A stretch of 64,000 nucleotides of DNA from assembly GCF_001540865.1 (NCBI RefSeq), contig NC_033636.1, positions 6,947,983-7,011,982 of the forward strand, written 5' to 3'. Position 1 is the stretch's first letter. Every line of letters starts with the position of its first letter. Source of the DNA: Ananas comosus. Taxonomy: Eukaryota; Streptophyta; Magnoliopsida; Poales; Bromeliaceae. The notes under the pieces are model-generated. The model ran no database searches. It worked only from the letters and a program-made list of their open reading frames with translations, and had not been told where the DNA came from. The position numbers and the translations under genes are program-made. Positions 11,764 through 24,461 of the stretch are shown piece after piece.

Positions 11764-12401
11764 GGTTATTTCGATTGTGGATAACTAGATCTTGCTATCT
11801 GTAATGTTTTTTAACTGATTGATTCTTGGTTTTTTTTTATTAGGATTCTATTTTCCTAAGATACGTGAATTGTTGGATTGATTTCTTGCTTTACTTTCCT
11901 GTTGTAATTTGGAAATCAACTTGGAATAGTCTCTACTAAATAATCTTTTGATCTTTTTATTAGGATGAAATTATCTTGAATTCCTATATTGTGATGACTA
12001 AATAACTATCTCCATGAAAGGGGCATCTTTTTAGTCATCATTTTTAATAAACCTAAGAGATCATATACATATAGATAATTTTGAGGTTTTCTACCCAGCA
12101 CAGAGCACTACCGAGCGCCAATTGCCAAGCTACAAATACCAGAAAGTAACAAAGTAGGAGGAGGAATAGCAGAAGGAATAGAAGCAACGAAACAGAAGGG
12201 GAGTAAAAATCCCATCATCCAATTGCTATTTATAGACAACAAAGTAGAATAGACAAAATCAAGGTCACCGAAGGAAAGTGGTGCCTCTCATCCACCAATA
12301 CAGGCTGGCAAAGACAATGCCCGCAGGACACCCCAACACTTGAGCACCATGCCGCAAGGACGGTTGCGTTTATCGAAGAGAAGGTGACCCTTGCCACCAG
12401 C
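11764..12401. other. intergenic, no gene seen
   Basis: The stretch after the pseudogene resembles intron sequence (T-rich) up to about 12060. It then changes to A/G-rich repeat-like DNA. No domain or splice pattern supports a gene. Confidence 0.4.
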
Positions 12402-12775
12402 CTGGCACCCCGGACAGGCCATTAATGAAAGTATGAAGGTGACATAACAGGGCATTAATGAGGAAAAAAAGAAGGAGGGAGGAAGAGACAACCGCCATTC
12501 CGAGGGAGGGAGGGGAAGAGACAGCCGCCATGCCGCTCGAAAAGCCACTGCGACCGCGGAGGAGAAGGTGAGCCAGCACACCTGGCACCCCAGACGAGCC
12601 ATTAATGAAAGTATGGAAGCGACATGGCAGGACATTAATGAGGAAAAAATGGAAGGTAGGAAGAGACAACAGCCATGCCGGAGGGAGAGAGGAAGAGACA
12701 GCCGCTATGCCGCTCGGAAACGTCGCTGCGGCCGTGGAGGAGAAGGCAAGCCAACAAAATCGAGTCGAGAGAGGA
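12402..12775. repeat. GC-rich tandem repeat, 2 copies of about 180 bp
   Basis: GCCATTAATGAAAGTATG recurs at 12418 and 12598, followed both times by GACAT...GGCATTAATGAGGAA-type sequence, GGAAGAGACA and GCCGCT-CGGAAA. Period is about 180 bp. Long open frames across it on both strands come from the repeat's purine/pyrimidine bias and have no recognisable domain. Confidence 0.7.
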
Positions 12776-13572
12776 GGAAGCGAATCGGCACCAAGGATGG
12801 GACGCGAAACCCCCTTTCGTTTTTTCCAAGGATGGGACGTAACACCGGCACAGAACGACTTTTGGGCTCCCCGAATGCTAACTTTTTTTTTCCTCTCAAG
12901 GATGGGACCCGCCAAGGATTGGACCTACCAAACCCGGGGAGCCCAGTTTTTGGGCTTCCCGACGCCCTTTTGCTTCCCCTTTTTTTTTTTTTTTTTTTAA
13001 GATGGAACCTGCCAAACCCGGGGAGCCCAGTTTTAGGGTTCCTGATTTATGGATAACATAGATAGTAGCTGTTATATAATCACCACCACAATCTTTAATG
13101 ATATCGCCCTTAATGATCGTAAAATAAATACATGTAATTTTTTAATATCCGCAAGATAATTACGTATAATTTTTTAAGGCAAATTGAAATTTATCCTTAA
13201 AATTAATAATATTTTAAAAAATGAGACTTAATTGACATACGCACTAAGCTAATGCAACTTTATTGCAAAAAATTGAAATATTACTAAATTAGGGATGACA
13301 AGTAAAATCGGGGAAAGTTGGGGAGTAAGGATGCAATTAACCTCCGAAACAAAACCCTGTAAAATGTATCAGTAGCGTTGCTCATGTTCTAGAGGCGCCA
13401 CGCTTCCTCCGTTCCTACGCCTAGGGTTTATAGAATCGACCATCTAATTTACGAGCAAAGGTGCCATTTTACTTGCGAATTCTTAGTACTTCTACAATTT
13501 TCCTCCCAATTTGTTGTTATTCTATGCGTTTTTAATCTGTGTACTCTCTCTCTCTCGAGGAGTTTGAAGGAA
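12776..13572. other. repeat remnant and 5' flank of the reductase gene
   Basis: At 12930-12960 and 13012-13042 the phrase AACCCGGGGAGCCCAGTTTT occurs twice, with GATGG-GAC phrases before it. This looks like a short retroelement or tandem remnant. Around 13240-13345 lies sequence resembling one arm of the element at 21-558. The bases just before 13573 include a short CT run (about 13543-13555), a likely leader pyrimidine patch. Confidence 0.4.
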
Positions 13573-15147
13573 ATGAGCTCGGCAATACTCCGATCTGCTT
13601 CGATCGATCTTGTGTTGCCCCACAAGGTGAGCATTTGTAACTGTAATTCATTGAGCAGCAGGTAAAATAAACAAAAAAGTCGATTTTTTGAGCTAAAAAT
13701 TTGATTTTTAATTGTAGAATGAAACCCTAAGGTCGAAACCACAGCAATGTAATGGATCTCTTCTTCGTGCGAGAGCATCTGTTGCTTCGTCGCCGCAAAG
13801 CTTGCGGTCTATGAAGGAGATGATCGATGTTTCGGAGAAATCGGTTCGAATCGGGGTCCTGGGTGCTAGTGGTTATACTGGGGCTGAGGTTGGTCTTCTT
13901 CTCTTTTTCTTGTTGTAGTGGTTAATTAATTTTTGGTTAGTTTTATTAAACCCCAAATCATAAACCCTAAACCCTATACGGCCATGTTTAGATGCTAGAA
14001 TAAGTTATCCAGCAATAACTTATGCACAATGAGGATTTATTTTTGTGATTGCAATTTAGGAGTTTGATTTTAGCTCTTTGGAAGGTCTTGGCGACCATGA
14101 TTTGGTAAGACGGTATAGTTTAGCTACAAGGTGATGTGTTTTATTTCAAAACAAATAACTTGAATGCCGAATATGGTATGCCATTTTGGACATTTGATCA
14201 TACTTCTCATCTGCCAAGTACTATAAGCTTCTTGAGCAAATTGAAGAGATGTGCTGAATAAGATGTTCATGCATTCCTACCAGGCCTAGGAAGATTTTCT
14301 TTTGCAATTGCAAGTTAGGAGCTTGATTTTAGTTGCTTGCAAGGTCTTGGCTACCATGATTTGGTTAGATGGTGTATTTCACTTATGAGGTAATTTATCT
14401 TATTCCAAGAAAATGACTAAGAGATTAGATATAATATACATTTTTAGACATTTGATCATATTCCTTGTCTACCAAACTACAATCATCTTAGGTAAACAAA
14501 AGAGATGTGTTGAGCAAGATGTTCATGCCTCCAGATAGGCCCTAAGAGATTTCTTTTATTTCTTTATTTTCTATAACGAAAAATTGGGGGTTGCTTCAAT
14601 GCTTGATTAAGATTAGATTTCTTTTTTTTTTTGCACATACTTTGTAGGAACTACTCATTCTCTTTATTTTGTGTTTACATTTATTCCATTTCTTCTCTTT
14701 TATCAATTTTCTTCATATATTTTATACATTTTGTACGTGATCATAGATGAGCTGAAGTGTAAACAAGACATACAATCATACATGTCAAGATGATGGTCAT
14801 TGAATTTGAAACAACACATGCATGTGTAACATCTCTATCGTAACAATGGAATTTAGGAGTCAAATGCAGTTTTGTCCCTAAAGCATTGTTGTAAGATTAC
14901 AGTGTCTAACATTATTGTTCATGATTTCATCAAATTTTTGTTGAATCATCTACATCTAGTGGAACTATTATGTGAACGACCTTTCTCTATCTTAAATGTT
15001 TGTCCTGAAATGTTTGTAAAATACTTTGTTAAGGTTATTCCTTCTATTCCTTTTACATTAAGAATTAAAACTTCTACAATTTACACTATGACCGGAATGT
15101 GTCGATGCTTTCACAGATGCCGTTAGACTTTCTTGTGATGTCTTGTT

Positions 15148-15184
<37 letters not shown>

Positions 15185-18100
15185 GTCTGCAATTTGTATT
15201 GTTTCATTTGATAGATTGTTCGGCTTCTGGCAAACCATCCACACTTTGGTATCACAATGATGACTGCTGACAGAAAAGCTGGTCGATCGATTGGATCGGT
15301 GTTTCCTCACTTAATGGCACAAGTAAGATTTGATTATCCTTTTTAACAGATATGAATCTTGAATAACTTAGTATTTTCTAATTCCATTTTAGGAGCTTAC
15401 AATAGTTTTCTTTTTTACGAGCAATTAATTAGGCTCATAAAATATGCTTATCTCTGATGCCTTTTATTTACAGGATTTGCCTGCAATGGTTGCAATCAAA
15501 GATGCAGATTTTTCTGATGTTGATGCTGTATTCTGTTGCCTGCCACATGGAACAACACAGGTATATCTGCATCAAAACATTCTTTACCTTCAAAATGTTG
15601 CTTATTGCAGGATTCAGAAAACTGCTGCATCATTGTGGTTAATTGTTCGTCCTTTTTACGACTTCTAACTCTATCTATTTCTTTTTTCTCACAGGAGATC
15701 ATTAAAAGCCTGCCTAAGCAGCTGAAGATTGTTGATCTCTCTGCAGTATGCCTTGGGTGCATTTATAGTACCTGTTGAGATATCTGATTATTTAGATGCA
15801 CAGAAGGAGACCTTGCAGAAGTTTCTGTTTGGTGAAAAACTGAACCGTTTAATTGATTTAACATTTTCACAGGATTTTCGATTGCGCAATATTGATGAAT
15901 ATGAAGAGTGGTATGGCCTACCACATAAAGCACCAGAGTTACAGGTACTGCTTATTACGTATTTTTTTTCGCTATCTCCTTCAGTTGTTCAGCCTTGGAT
16001 TTGTATCCTCTCAGAACTTACTCCTGTTAGACTTCACTTTGGTTGCACCTACCTGAATAAGTTTCTTAAAGTGTTTGTCCCTATATGTTGAGATATGTAA
16101 TTTAGGCTGGTTTCGGCTGTATATTTTCATATTTGGTCCTCATAGACCAGCAGAGTAGAATGATTCTATTCCAATTTTCAGTAGAGATTGTTTTGTATAG
16201 TATCAATGATTTTGTTTTTACTTGGATTAGAAAGAGGCTGTATATGGTTTGACAGAAGTTTCAAGAGACCAAATTCGAAATGCACGACTTGTTGCAAATC
16301 CTGGATGTTATCCTACGTCCATTCAGCTTCCTCTTGTTCCACTTATAAAGGTTTGAACTCTATTCTGTATAAAGCAACATATATTTGGGGGTCAATGTAG
16401 AGTATACTGCATATCTAGTTTTGAATGTTTTATCTAATGAGATCCATTGAGGGCCTATGTGGTTGCCTGATTTAATTAAGGTGCTGTTTAAAGTATTGCT
16501 ATGTGGCAGCACAAAGAAATGGACTTCAACGAGTATGGAGAATTTGCTACTTTATTTTTAGTGCTTGCACTTTCTCATGACTAGATTCTCGCTTCTAAAT
16601 TTCAAGCACTAATAGTAACTAGATGCATCCTTCTGATGTGAATGTATCATTATAGACGCAAGAAATTAAACTCTATTCATTTTTCACTTACTCAAGAATT
16701 GTCGTGCCATTGGCATGCCCTGTGTTGCAGTGCCAGCTGCATAGCACGGCACGGCACGAGACAGCACAGCAGCACGAGTGTGTCAATTTAGGCACGCCCC
16801 TTTGGCACATCGGCACATATTGACATGGGCTTTTTTTAATTAATTTTTCATGAAAATTCAGTTTTTTTTAGAGTATTTTAATATCCCTAAAGACGATAAA
16901 AATGGTTTATGTATTTTTTCTCACACAATTAGGTAAGAATAGAGTCCTAATCATCTTAATAACAAAAAAAATTGTTTTATTATATTATGAAGATATATGC
17001 ATGAAATAAAAACCAATGCCATTATTGGACAAAATTTTATGGGAAAACACTACCATAAATAAAATCATTGGGTCAAAAATGATGAAAGAAATTGGAAAAA
17101 AAAAATCTTTTTACTTGTATTTCTTTTCCACTAAATGTTGGTCTCATAATGCAATGGAACTTACTAATTGCTCCAAATTTTAGTAGGTTTACAAGATTTA
17201 CATATTTTACGCATTAAAAACTTTTGTAGAACTTTTTACCTTACAAAACTCAAAAAGATTTCAAAAAAATGTAAAAGAAACCCATTATGTCGTTACAGCC
17301 TTACAGGGTCGACACGATGCCGTGTCACGTGTTGGCATGGTCTCGGCACGGTACAGCAAAGATGGCATAGCAATCCTTGCACTAACGATAACAGATTATC
17401 TAATATTTTATTTTATTTTTTTTAGGCTGGCCTTATAGAACTGAGAAACATCATTATTGATGCCAAATCTGGGGTCAGTGGAGCAGGTTCGAGCTCACCA
17501 TATACAAATCACTTGTTTTAGTAAATGTTTAGTTGATGTTATATGTTTCAACATCCTGTGAGTAACTTGTAATGATGAAAATTTTATAGGGCGCGGAGCT
17601 AAGGAGGCAAATCTTTACACTGAAATTTCAGAAGGTCTTCACTCTTATGGGATTACGAAGCATCGCCATGGTACCTAACTACCATCATAATTTCGCAACT
17701 ACTCAACATTAATATTCATCTTCTTAGATCCTTCTTGGACAGATATTTGCTTCTGTACGGCATCTTATAATTTTTATTTGATTCTGTTTACATAGCTTGT
17801 GTTTGAACTCCATGACGCTATGCTAAACCTTTTACCATGTCAGTTCCTGAGATTGAACAAGGACTTTCTGATGCGTCACATTCTAAGGTGACTGTGAGCT
17901 TCACCCCACATCTAATGCCTATGGTAAAATTTTCTTTTTTCTATCAGTTTTGTCCTTATGAATCATGTCGTACAGAAATTTTATTTCTCCGAATTGCTAG
18001 AGAATAACTAAAGTCCAGTTCTTAACTTTTTATCTAATATATTTACTTGAATAGAGCCGTGGAATGCAATCGACGATATATGTGGAGATGGCACCTGGAG

Positions 18101-19068
18101 TGACTATTGATGATTTATACCAGAAACTATTGTCTACTTATGAGGTATGTTTCGTTGAAGAGCAATGCTACCTGCACACCCCAAAAGGAGGGGTAGATCT
18201 TACACCCCTTCATGCAAGGGTCAATATTTGGCCCTCGTCTTGTCATTTTTTTTTTCGTAAATATTAAAAATTTAAAGGGTTTGTCGACCTTAGGATTAAG
18301 AGTTGTAAGATTTACACCCCTTTTGAGGTGTACAACTAGAATTTTCCTTTGTTGAAATGATATGAAGAAAACATTTTGCTCAGAACGTGCATTATTGGTA
18401 AATTAGTATTTAGCAATACTTGCATAGAAGCCATGATTAAACTGATTCATTGGAAATAAAATGGTCCCTCCAGTGTTCATGAAGTGCACATTGTTATTCA
18501 ATTGTATTCAACATTCGAAGATAATGTCGTGGCCGTGTGTACTTTTTTCCCCTTCATAGTTAGGTATATATTTTGGAATAAATGGAGCTGAGCTAAGTTC
18601 AAATTTTGTGAGTGAACTTTGAATTCGGAAAAGCATTGTACTATTCTCTTAAATCTCGACTGGCTTCGTTCACTTTTTTCTCGCTTTTTTTTTTTTAACT
18701 GCCTACTTATTAATATTCATTTCAGGATGAAGAATTTGTCAGGTTATTGGAAAAAGGAGCGATCCCTCACACACGCCATGTTCGGGGTTCGAATTACTGC
18801 TTCATGAATGTCTTCCAAGATCGGATTCCAGGCAGAGCGATTATTATCTCCGTTGTATGTGTCATCTCAGACCTCAGATTTTGTCATTAAGCAGTGGGAT
18901 TTACTCACCATTTCAGAATTTTCTTTTCCCAAATGTACAATACTTTGCAATCGTACGCAGATTGATAACTTAGTTAAAGGAGCTTCGGGGCAAGCACTAC
19001 AAAATCTCAATCTGATGCTGGGATTTCCGGAGAACATTGGCCTTAACTACCAGCCATTGTTTCCGTAA
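13573..19068 (+). CDS. AGPR: N-acetyl-gamma-glutamyl-phosphate reductase, chloroplastic
   Basis: It catalyses NADPH-dependent reduction of N-acetylglutamyl-5-phosphate to N-acetylglutamate semialdehyde, the third step of ornithine/arginine synthesis in plastids. The 13 coding exons are 13573-13626, 13718-13888, 15215-15322, 15474-15560, 15695-15745, 15873-15944, 16231-16350, 17426-17486, 17590-17670, 17844-17923, 18055-18144, 18726-18854 and 18961-19068. All introns are GT-AG and phases close to 403 residues, the family's usual plant length. The Ser/Arg-rich first 55 or so residues look like a transit peptide. The NADP-binding loop GASGYTG is at 67-73. The catalytic cysteine is C207 in NPGCYPTS. 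The later motifs SGVSGAGRGAKE and KHRHVPEIEQ, and the closing [15 protein letters not shown], are typical of the family. Intron 2 (1.3 kb) and intron 7 (1.1 kb) are expanded by repeats. No frame defect was seen. Confidence 0.97.
13985..14560 (+). repeat. intron-resident dispersed repeat, copy 2 (two subunits)
   Basis: Intron 2 of the reductase gene holds two diverged tandem subunits (about 13985-14285 and 14286-14560). They share GCAATT..AGTTAGGAGCTTGATTTTAG, a CATGATTTGGTTAGA phrase, TTTGATCATA and GATGTTCATGC. The family is the same as at 1211-1665 and, reversed, at 52150-52480. Confidence 0.65.
15150..15181. repeat. (CT)n microsatellite
   Basis: About 15 CT units lie 34 bp before the acceptor of exon 3 of the reductase gene. 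They form part of the pyrimidine-rich region ahead of that acceptor. Confidence 0.9.
16690..17395. mobile_element. GGCACGG-type foldback element in reductase intron 7
   Basis: The left arm starts near AGAATTGTCGTGCCATTGGC and continues with GCACGGCACGGCACGAG. The right arm contains CGTGTCACGTGTTGGCATGG and GGCACGGTACAG in inverted orientation. The centre is AT-rich and non-coding. A shorter relative lies at 32795-33142. It accounts for most of intron 7, and its right end is about 30 bp from the exon 8 acceptor. The target duplication could not be fixed by eye. Confidence 0.55.
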
Positions 19069-19626
19069 AATATTTCCTTTTTCGCAAAGGTAAGCAATAT
19101 CCTGCTGGGCTTCTTATGTTTTAAACTCTTTTGTTTCTTTTATGCCCTAATTATTTCGACTCACTTGTATAGTGTTTTAGCCGCAGATTGAAGCTGATTA
19201 TAACTCCATGCTTGTTGTTGCAGGGGTCGCGAATGAGCTCCTGATTGTTTACTTTGTTTCCACCTGATGCTTAAAAAGCTAAATCATGCGGCAGGCAGGT
19301 GATGAAGAGATTGCAGTGGTGTTATTTTGTATAATTATTTATCCGTAGTGATAACATTATACAAATAAGATAACTTAAATCGTTTACTTCTGTTAGTTTC
19401 AATAATCGTAGCATTTGTTTACTATTTGGAATAATGTAATTTTAAGGTCGGAAATGCTTGTATTTGTCATGATAAGATGATAAATGTGATGATTGTTCTT
19501 TCAAAATAAAAATCTGATAAAAGTACTTTTTACTGGACTATTTTTCCCTAACTACTCAAATTGGTGAGTGAAGATTTTGATGTTCGTAAACTAGAAATGT
19601 AATTGTGAAACCAAATTCTTACATCC
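19069..19626. other. 3' flank of the reductase gene
   Basis: Contains the likely 3' UTR. GT..AG sequences at about 19089 and 19223 could mark a 3' UTR intron. No further coding sequence was seen. Confidence 0.4.
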
Positions 19627-20378
19627 CGTTTGGTTCGGGGATAAGGGGTGGGATAACCTCTTATCCCTCTCTTTATACCCAAATGCTATTTTTCGTACCC
19701 GATAACAGTAGTTCTCGTATACCTGGAATAGGCCGGTATAATTTAATATAGACCAAGATTAATTAAATTCTAATTAATAATTTTAAATTATTAATTAATT
19801 TAATTAATATATTTAAATTATTAATTAATCTAATTAGTATTAAATTATTATTTTTGAATAACTAGCTAAGGGTGGGAATAGTTGTTGGGAACAGCTGTTT
19901 CTATCCTTATTTTTATTTTTAAAATTTAAAATTTTAAAAATTTAAACTAATCTCAAAATTAAAGTTTATAATTTTAAATTTTAAATTTGATATTTTATAT
20001 TTTTCAAATTTAAATTTGATCTTAAATTTAAAGTTTGAAATTTAAAATTTAAAATTTAAAATTTAAAATTCAAGTTTCTAAATTTTAAATTTTAATTTTG
20101 AATTTTGGAATTTAAAAGTTAAAATATAAAAATTAAAAATATAAATATAAAATTTAAAATTAAAATTTAAATATAATGGGAGAGATAGTATTATTATTTT
20201 TTATTTATAACTATCCATTATTCTCTTTATTCAATCTTATTTACTTAAATGCTATTTTTCTTATTTTTGGAAACAATTCAATTTTTATCTAAATATAAAA
20301 TTGATCTAATTCTTATTTATATCTTAATTCATAAATATTTTGAAATAGATAGTTCTTATTTATATCCGAGTCAAACAA
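19627..20378. mobile_element. MITE family B (GTTTGGTTCGGG ends), copy 1
   Basis: Begins CCCGTTTGGTTCGGGGATAA and ends in TATTTATATCCGAGTCAAAC, a diverged inverted copy. The inside is a long A/T-only tract of AAATTTAAAATT phrases (19780-20170). Shared phrases (AATGCTATTTTTC, GTTCTCG) link it to copies near 25540-25930 and 27365-27670. There is no coding sequence. Confidence 0.55.
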
Positions 20379-21444
20379 TAATGGGTTTTTTTTCACTATT
20401 ATGACCCAATGCTATTATGCTAACATTCCTTCTCAATCCGAGTAACCTGGGCCCTGTCTTGTTACCTGTGGACCCAAACCTAACCCTAGGATTCCCTGAC
20501 GAACCCTATTAGCCTAATCTGGGACTCTGGTATCTAAAAGCACATGCTTTGTCTAATAGTTTTTTTTTTTTTTTTTTTTTAAAAAACACTTTCAATCTTT
20601 TTCTTTTTTTTTCCCTATAATTTAATAAAGTTATGATGCACATGGACACCAGAGAAAGAAGAAGTTAGATGCTTCTCCGGTGGCGACCGGCGGTTTTAAT
20701 CACCATTTTATAACATTAAGAAAGAAGGAATCGAAAGCACCTTCGAATTCTTGAAATCACTCAAAATGTAGAACCACAGTTTCAAACTAGATCGAAGAGA
20801 TCGTTTGGTTTAAGATTTGTAATATTTTAAAAAAATATTATATTTTTTATACTCGAACTGACAAGTTTGGTACTAACTTATCGGACTATTTGGATTGGGG
20901 GAGGTCATTAAGAAGTAGCATAGTTTTAATTAACGGACAACTAATGATTCCCCTTAAAATAAAAACACCTCTTAACTAATGATCATTTAGTACTATTAAT
21001 ATTTTTTACAAGCATATCCAACTTGAATTGCGTGAACGAAGTGGCCTCTTTATTTTTGAAATGCGTACATCCTAATTTTATAGATGGCAAATGGAGTAAC
21101 AACCACAACACCAGGAAGTACATGTTTTCCCTTTTTCTTTTTTTCTTTTTTTTTTTTTTCTAATTCTTTATGGTTATTTTTTAAAAAAATTTTTCTTCCT
21201 TCCTGGCTTGTGAAGATGGGTGGGGATCGGCAGCGGCAGTGGCAGTAAGATTGGAGTCAGTGGCAGTGGGGTGGGGGGGACTTCAGGGGGAGGACCATCA
21301 TCCATACTTCGACAGCGTCCACGCAGACAACGCCCTTTCTTCACGTGCTGTGGACCCCACTGTCTCCACCACCACCACCACTACTACTACTTCTACTACT
21401 ACTACTACTATTACTCCCTATTACTCTGTCTGTACTCTCATTTA
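20379..21444. other. intergenic with triplet microsatellite
   Basis: No gene is supported. At 21365-21417 a CAC/TAC triplet run occurs. Positions 21215-21300 hold GGCAGTGG-type repeats that create open frames of low complexity. Poly-T runs lie at 20561-20580 and 21150-21160. Confidence 0.4.
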
Positions 21445-21676
21445 TAGAACTAGGCTATTATGCTATTAATAGCACCAAGTCATTGGTGCTACCAAGTTTT
21501 TGACCATTGGATTAAGAAATGTGTGATTAGGATGATGTGGACCCCCTAGGATTGAGTGGGTGGTTGGTTGAATAGTATGATCTAACGGGTGAAAATGATC
21601 AAAAGAGTAGATCTAACGGCGAAAAACTTGGTAGCACCAAGTGCTCCGTACTATTAATAGCACAGTAGCCGGACTC

Positions 21677-21678
<2 letters not shown>
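21445..21678. mobile_element. MITE family A, copy 3
   Basis: Ends are TAGAACTAGGCTATTATGCT and, on the right, CTATTAATAGCACAGTAGCC. The inner arms GCACCAAGTCATTGGTGC and GTAGCACCAAGTGC, and the core GATTAGGATGATGTGGACC, are present. It is followed immediately by a long (TA)n tract. Confidence 0.75.

Positions 21679-21739
<61 letters not shown>
21679..21739. repeat. (TA)n microsatellite
   Basis: About 30 TA units adjoining the MITE at 21445-21678. Confidence 0.95.
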
Positions 21740-21746
<7 letters not shown>

Positions 21747-21894
21747 GCTTTGCTTTCCTTTGCTTTGGCCTTTTGATTACTTACTACCGCTCCTTAATCC
21801 ACAAATCAGAACTTGCCCTTCCCTCCTGGAGTCTTATTATTATTATTATTATTATTATTAACAGCAGCAGCTAACGAACTAATAAATTAATCCT

Positions 21895-21925
<31 letters not shown>

Positions 21926-22171
21926 GCAAGATTATATATCCCCTTTCTTATCCGGTACACAAAATCAATCAATGCTCTCCGGCACCCATTAGCAGAAACC
22001 GAGGCATATATATACACTACTTCCCTAACTCCCTCACCTTCAAATATATTATTTATATTTATATTTATATTTATATATATAGATAGAGAGAGACAGATCG
22101 AGAGCGTTACCTAATCTTTTTGGCCATTGGTGTTGTCGCCCTTCGCATCAGTCGTCATCTGTCATTTGCAA

Positions 22172-23246
22172 ATGTCGAGCCGGAGTCGGCACCAGCAGCC
22201 GGGGGAAGGGCCGCCGGCGCCGGCGCACCCGCATCCGAAGCATCTGAAGACGCCGCCGCGGGCGCTGTTCTCGTGCGGCATCTTCGGCAACTGCGCCCGC
22301 TCCGTCCTCAGCCCCACCGCCCCTCCCTCCACGTCCGCCGCCGAGCACTCCCCTCCGACGACGACGGACGACAAGCGCTCCGCCTCCGCCGGTCCGCCGC
22401 CGCCGCCCCGCCGCAGCCCCCCCGCGAGCGGGCGCACCCTTCGTCGTCGTCGTCGTCCTCCTCCTCCTCTGCTTCGCAGAGCTTCACCCAGTGCGCTTCC
22501 CCCTCCAACCACCACCACCAGCAGCAGAAGCAGCAGCAGCAGCAGCAGGAGCGATACTACCGAAGGAGGAGGAGGGGATGAGGAAAGAGATCGCGGCGAC
22601 GATGGGGAGGGGGAGCGGAGGCGGCGCGGAGGCGTTCAGGGAGGCGGAGAGGAGTTCGCGCGGGGAGAGGGGGCGGCGCTGCGGGCGGTGGAGCGGGGGT
22701 GGGGAGGGAGCCGCGGCGGCGCCGGCGTGCCCGAGGGGTGTGGAGGGGTGGTGGGGGCGCTGCTGGAGGCGGGGACGGCGCGGGCGGCGGCGAAGGCGCT
22801 GCTGGCGCTGCTGCTGCGGAGGGGAACCGGCGGGCGGCGCGTGGAGGCGGGGCGGCGGCGGCGGCGGTGGAGGCGGTGGCGCCGGCGGGGCGGCGGGGCG
22901 GACGGCGGAGCGGGCGCTGGCGGCGCTGGAGCTGCTGTGCACGGTGGGGGAGGGGGCGGCGGCCGTGCGGGCCCACCCGGCGGCGGCGGGGGCGCTGGCG
23001 CGGGCGGCGGAGGGGATGGCCGGCCGGGGCAGGGAGTGCGCCATCGCGGTGCTGGCGGCGATCTACGCAGGCGGCGGGGGCGGAGAAAAGGAGGGGCCGC
23101 CGGGGGAGGTGGCGCGGGCGGTGGTGGCGGCGATGCAGGGCGAGTGCAGCGCCCGGGGCCGGCGCAAGGGCGCGCAGCTGCTGCGCGCGCTGCAGGACAG
23201 CGGACGCCTCGACCTCGCCTGGGACGGCATCGGCGGCGGCTGCTGA
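22172..23246 (+). pseudogene. ARM-repeat protein gene split over three frames (probable consensus errors)
   Basis: The product would be a single-exon, GC-rich ARM-repeat protein like the C-terminal part of plant U-box/ARM proteins. It starts at 22172 (MSSRSRHQQPGEG) and carries RALFSCGIFGNCARSVLSP. The frame jumps near 22405 into PRERAHPSSSS...SQSFTQ and near 22492 into RFPLQPPPP. It jumps near 22660 into GAALRAVERGWGG and VVGALLEAGTARAAAKALL, near 22850 into AAAAAVEAVAPAG, and near 22895 into the ARM tail. That tail reads RTAERALAALELLCTVGEG, GMAGRGRECAIAVLAAIY, ECSARGRRKGAQLLRALQ, and stops at 23244-23246. Each of these five jumps fits loss of one base in C/G runs. At the second, one missing G would restore a Trp codon between FTQ and RFPL. 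One or two further slips may lie at 22820-22850. The gene is probably functional and mis-assembled; a true pseudogene is the alternative. No U-box is visible. Confidence 0.65.
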
Positions 23247-24461
23247 GTGCTGACCACACCCCCCCCTGCCCATCCATGGCCCCCACGGGTTTCGACTTGC
23301 CGGTGCGTTAGTAGCTCTATTTTTCATTATTCTTATTTATGCGAAATTATATAAAACTTATAAATATATTTCTGGGCCAGTCAAAACTTCACCTACCTTA
23401 ATAATATTATGATGATGACTAGTTTGCTCGTATCAAGTTTATTTGAACTGTTTCGATTACTTCTCAAGTGTTTTTCGTTGGTAATTTATATTGGGGATGA
23501 AGCAAATAAAGAATAAACGAACTTTTAAAGTAAATTATTATAACCCCTTTCAGCTAATCCAGGTATGTATTTATTTTATAAATTTTTAAAATTTATAGAT
23601 AAACTTCAAACTACTCTTTATGGTTTAGCTCCTTTTTTACTTTTTTATTTCCTAGTTTAAGAAATTTTACTTTGAACCTCTGTGGTTTAATTCTTTAAAA
23701 TTCACTAAAACACACTATATGTACTACAGAGTAAAGTGAAATTTTTTTTAAAGAAATTAAACTTGCAAAATAAAAAATGAGTTAAATCATAAGGTGACAA
23801 CGTAAAACTTTTTAAACTACATAATGAACAATACTACCCGCATACCCCTAAGCGTGGTGAGGTGTACGATTTTCACTCACTCTATTCGAAGGCCATTAAT
23901 ATTTTATTTGTCACATCAATTTTTTTAGGAGTGTAAGATTTATACTGTAACTATTAGAAGTAATAACTCATTGGATCCAAATTCTCAACTCAAAATATTT
24001 AAATTTAATTATTATTATTAATATATCTGTCACTTATGAGCCCATCACACTCTTCCACGTTATCTAATATGGGAAGAATGTGATGGATTTATCTAATATG
24101 GGAAGAATGTGATGGATTTATAAATAACGGACATGCTAGTAATAATAATTAAACTTAAATATATTGAGCCAGTAGTTTGAGTTTAACGAGTTATTATTAT
24201 TAATGGGTCGAATCGTTACATATAATTTTAATCTTTGAAGATATTTAAAAATTTGGACGGAAAAATATAATAATATAATATTCAAATTTTATACGAATAT
24301 AATCTTTTATTAAATTTTTTCATGGCGGAGGCTGCTTCAGAGAACGTCCCGTTCGTGCTACGATTGCTGACGTGGCGGACAGAGGCCGGGATCCTTAGGA
24401 TCGGGATCGGACGGTGGAGAGAGGGAGTTGGTACAATTGAGGGCTGTGTATCTGCAGCTAA
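23247..24461. other. intergenic with foldback remnants
   Basis: Non-coding. Two decayed inverted-repeat regions are visible: about 23555-23830 (arms around TAAATCATA and GTTTAGCT phrases) and about 23925-24230 (arms around TAATAACTCATTGGATC). The latter includes a 2 x 29 bp tandem repeat at 24061-24120 (unit TATCTAATATGGGAAGAATG...). Confidence 0.4.

Noticed and set aside
12288..13056. Overlapping long open frames on both strands
   Set aside because: They span a GC-rich tandem repeat and homopolymer runs; no domain, no splice context, and the same peptide pieces recur because the DNA repeats.
22148..23327. Several Pro/Ala/Arg-rich frames on the minus strand up to 256 codons
   Set aside because: Reverse-strand shadows of the ARM gene caused by GC richness and absence of AT-rich stop codons.
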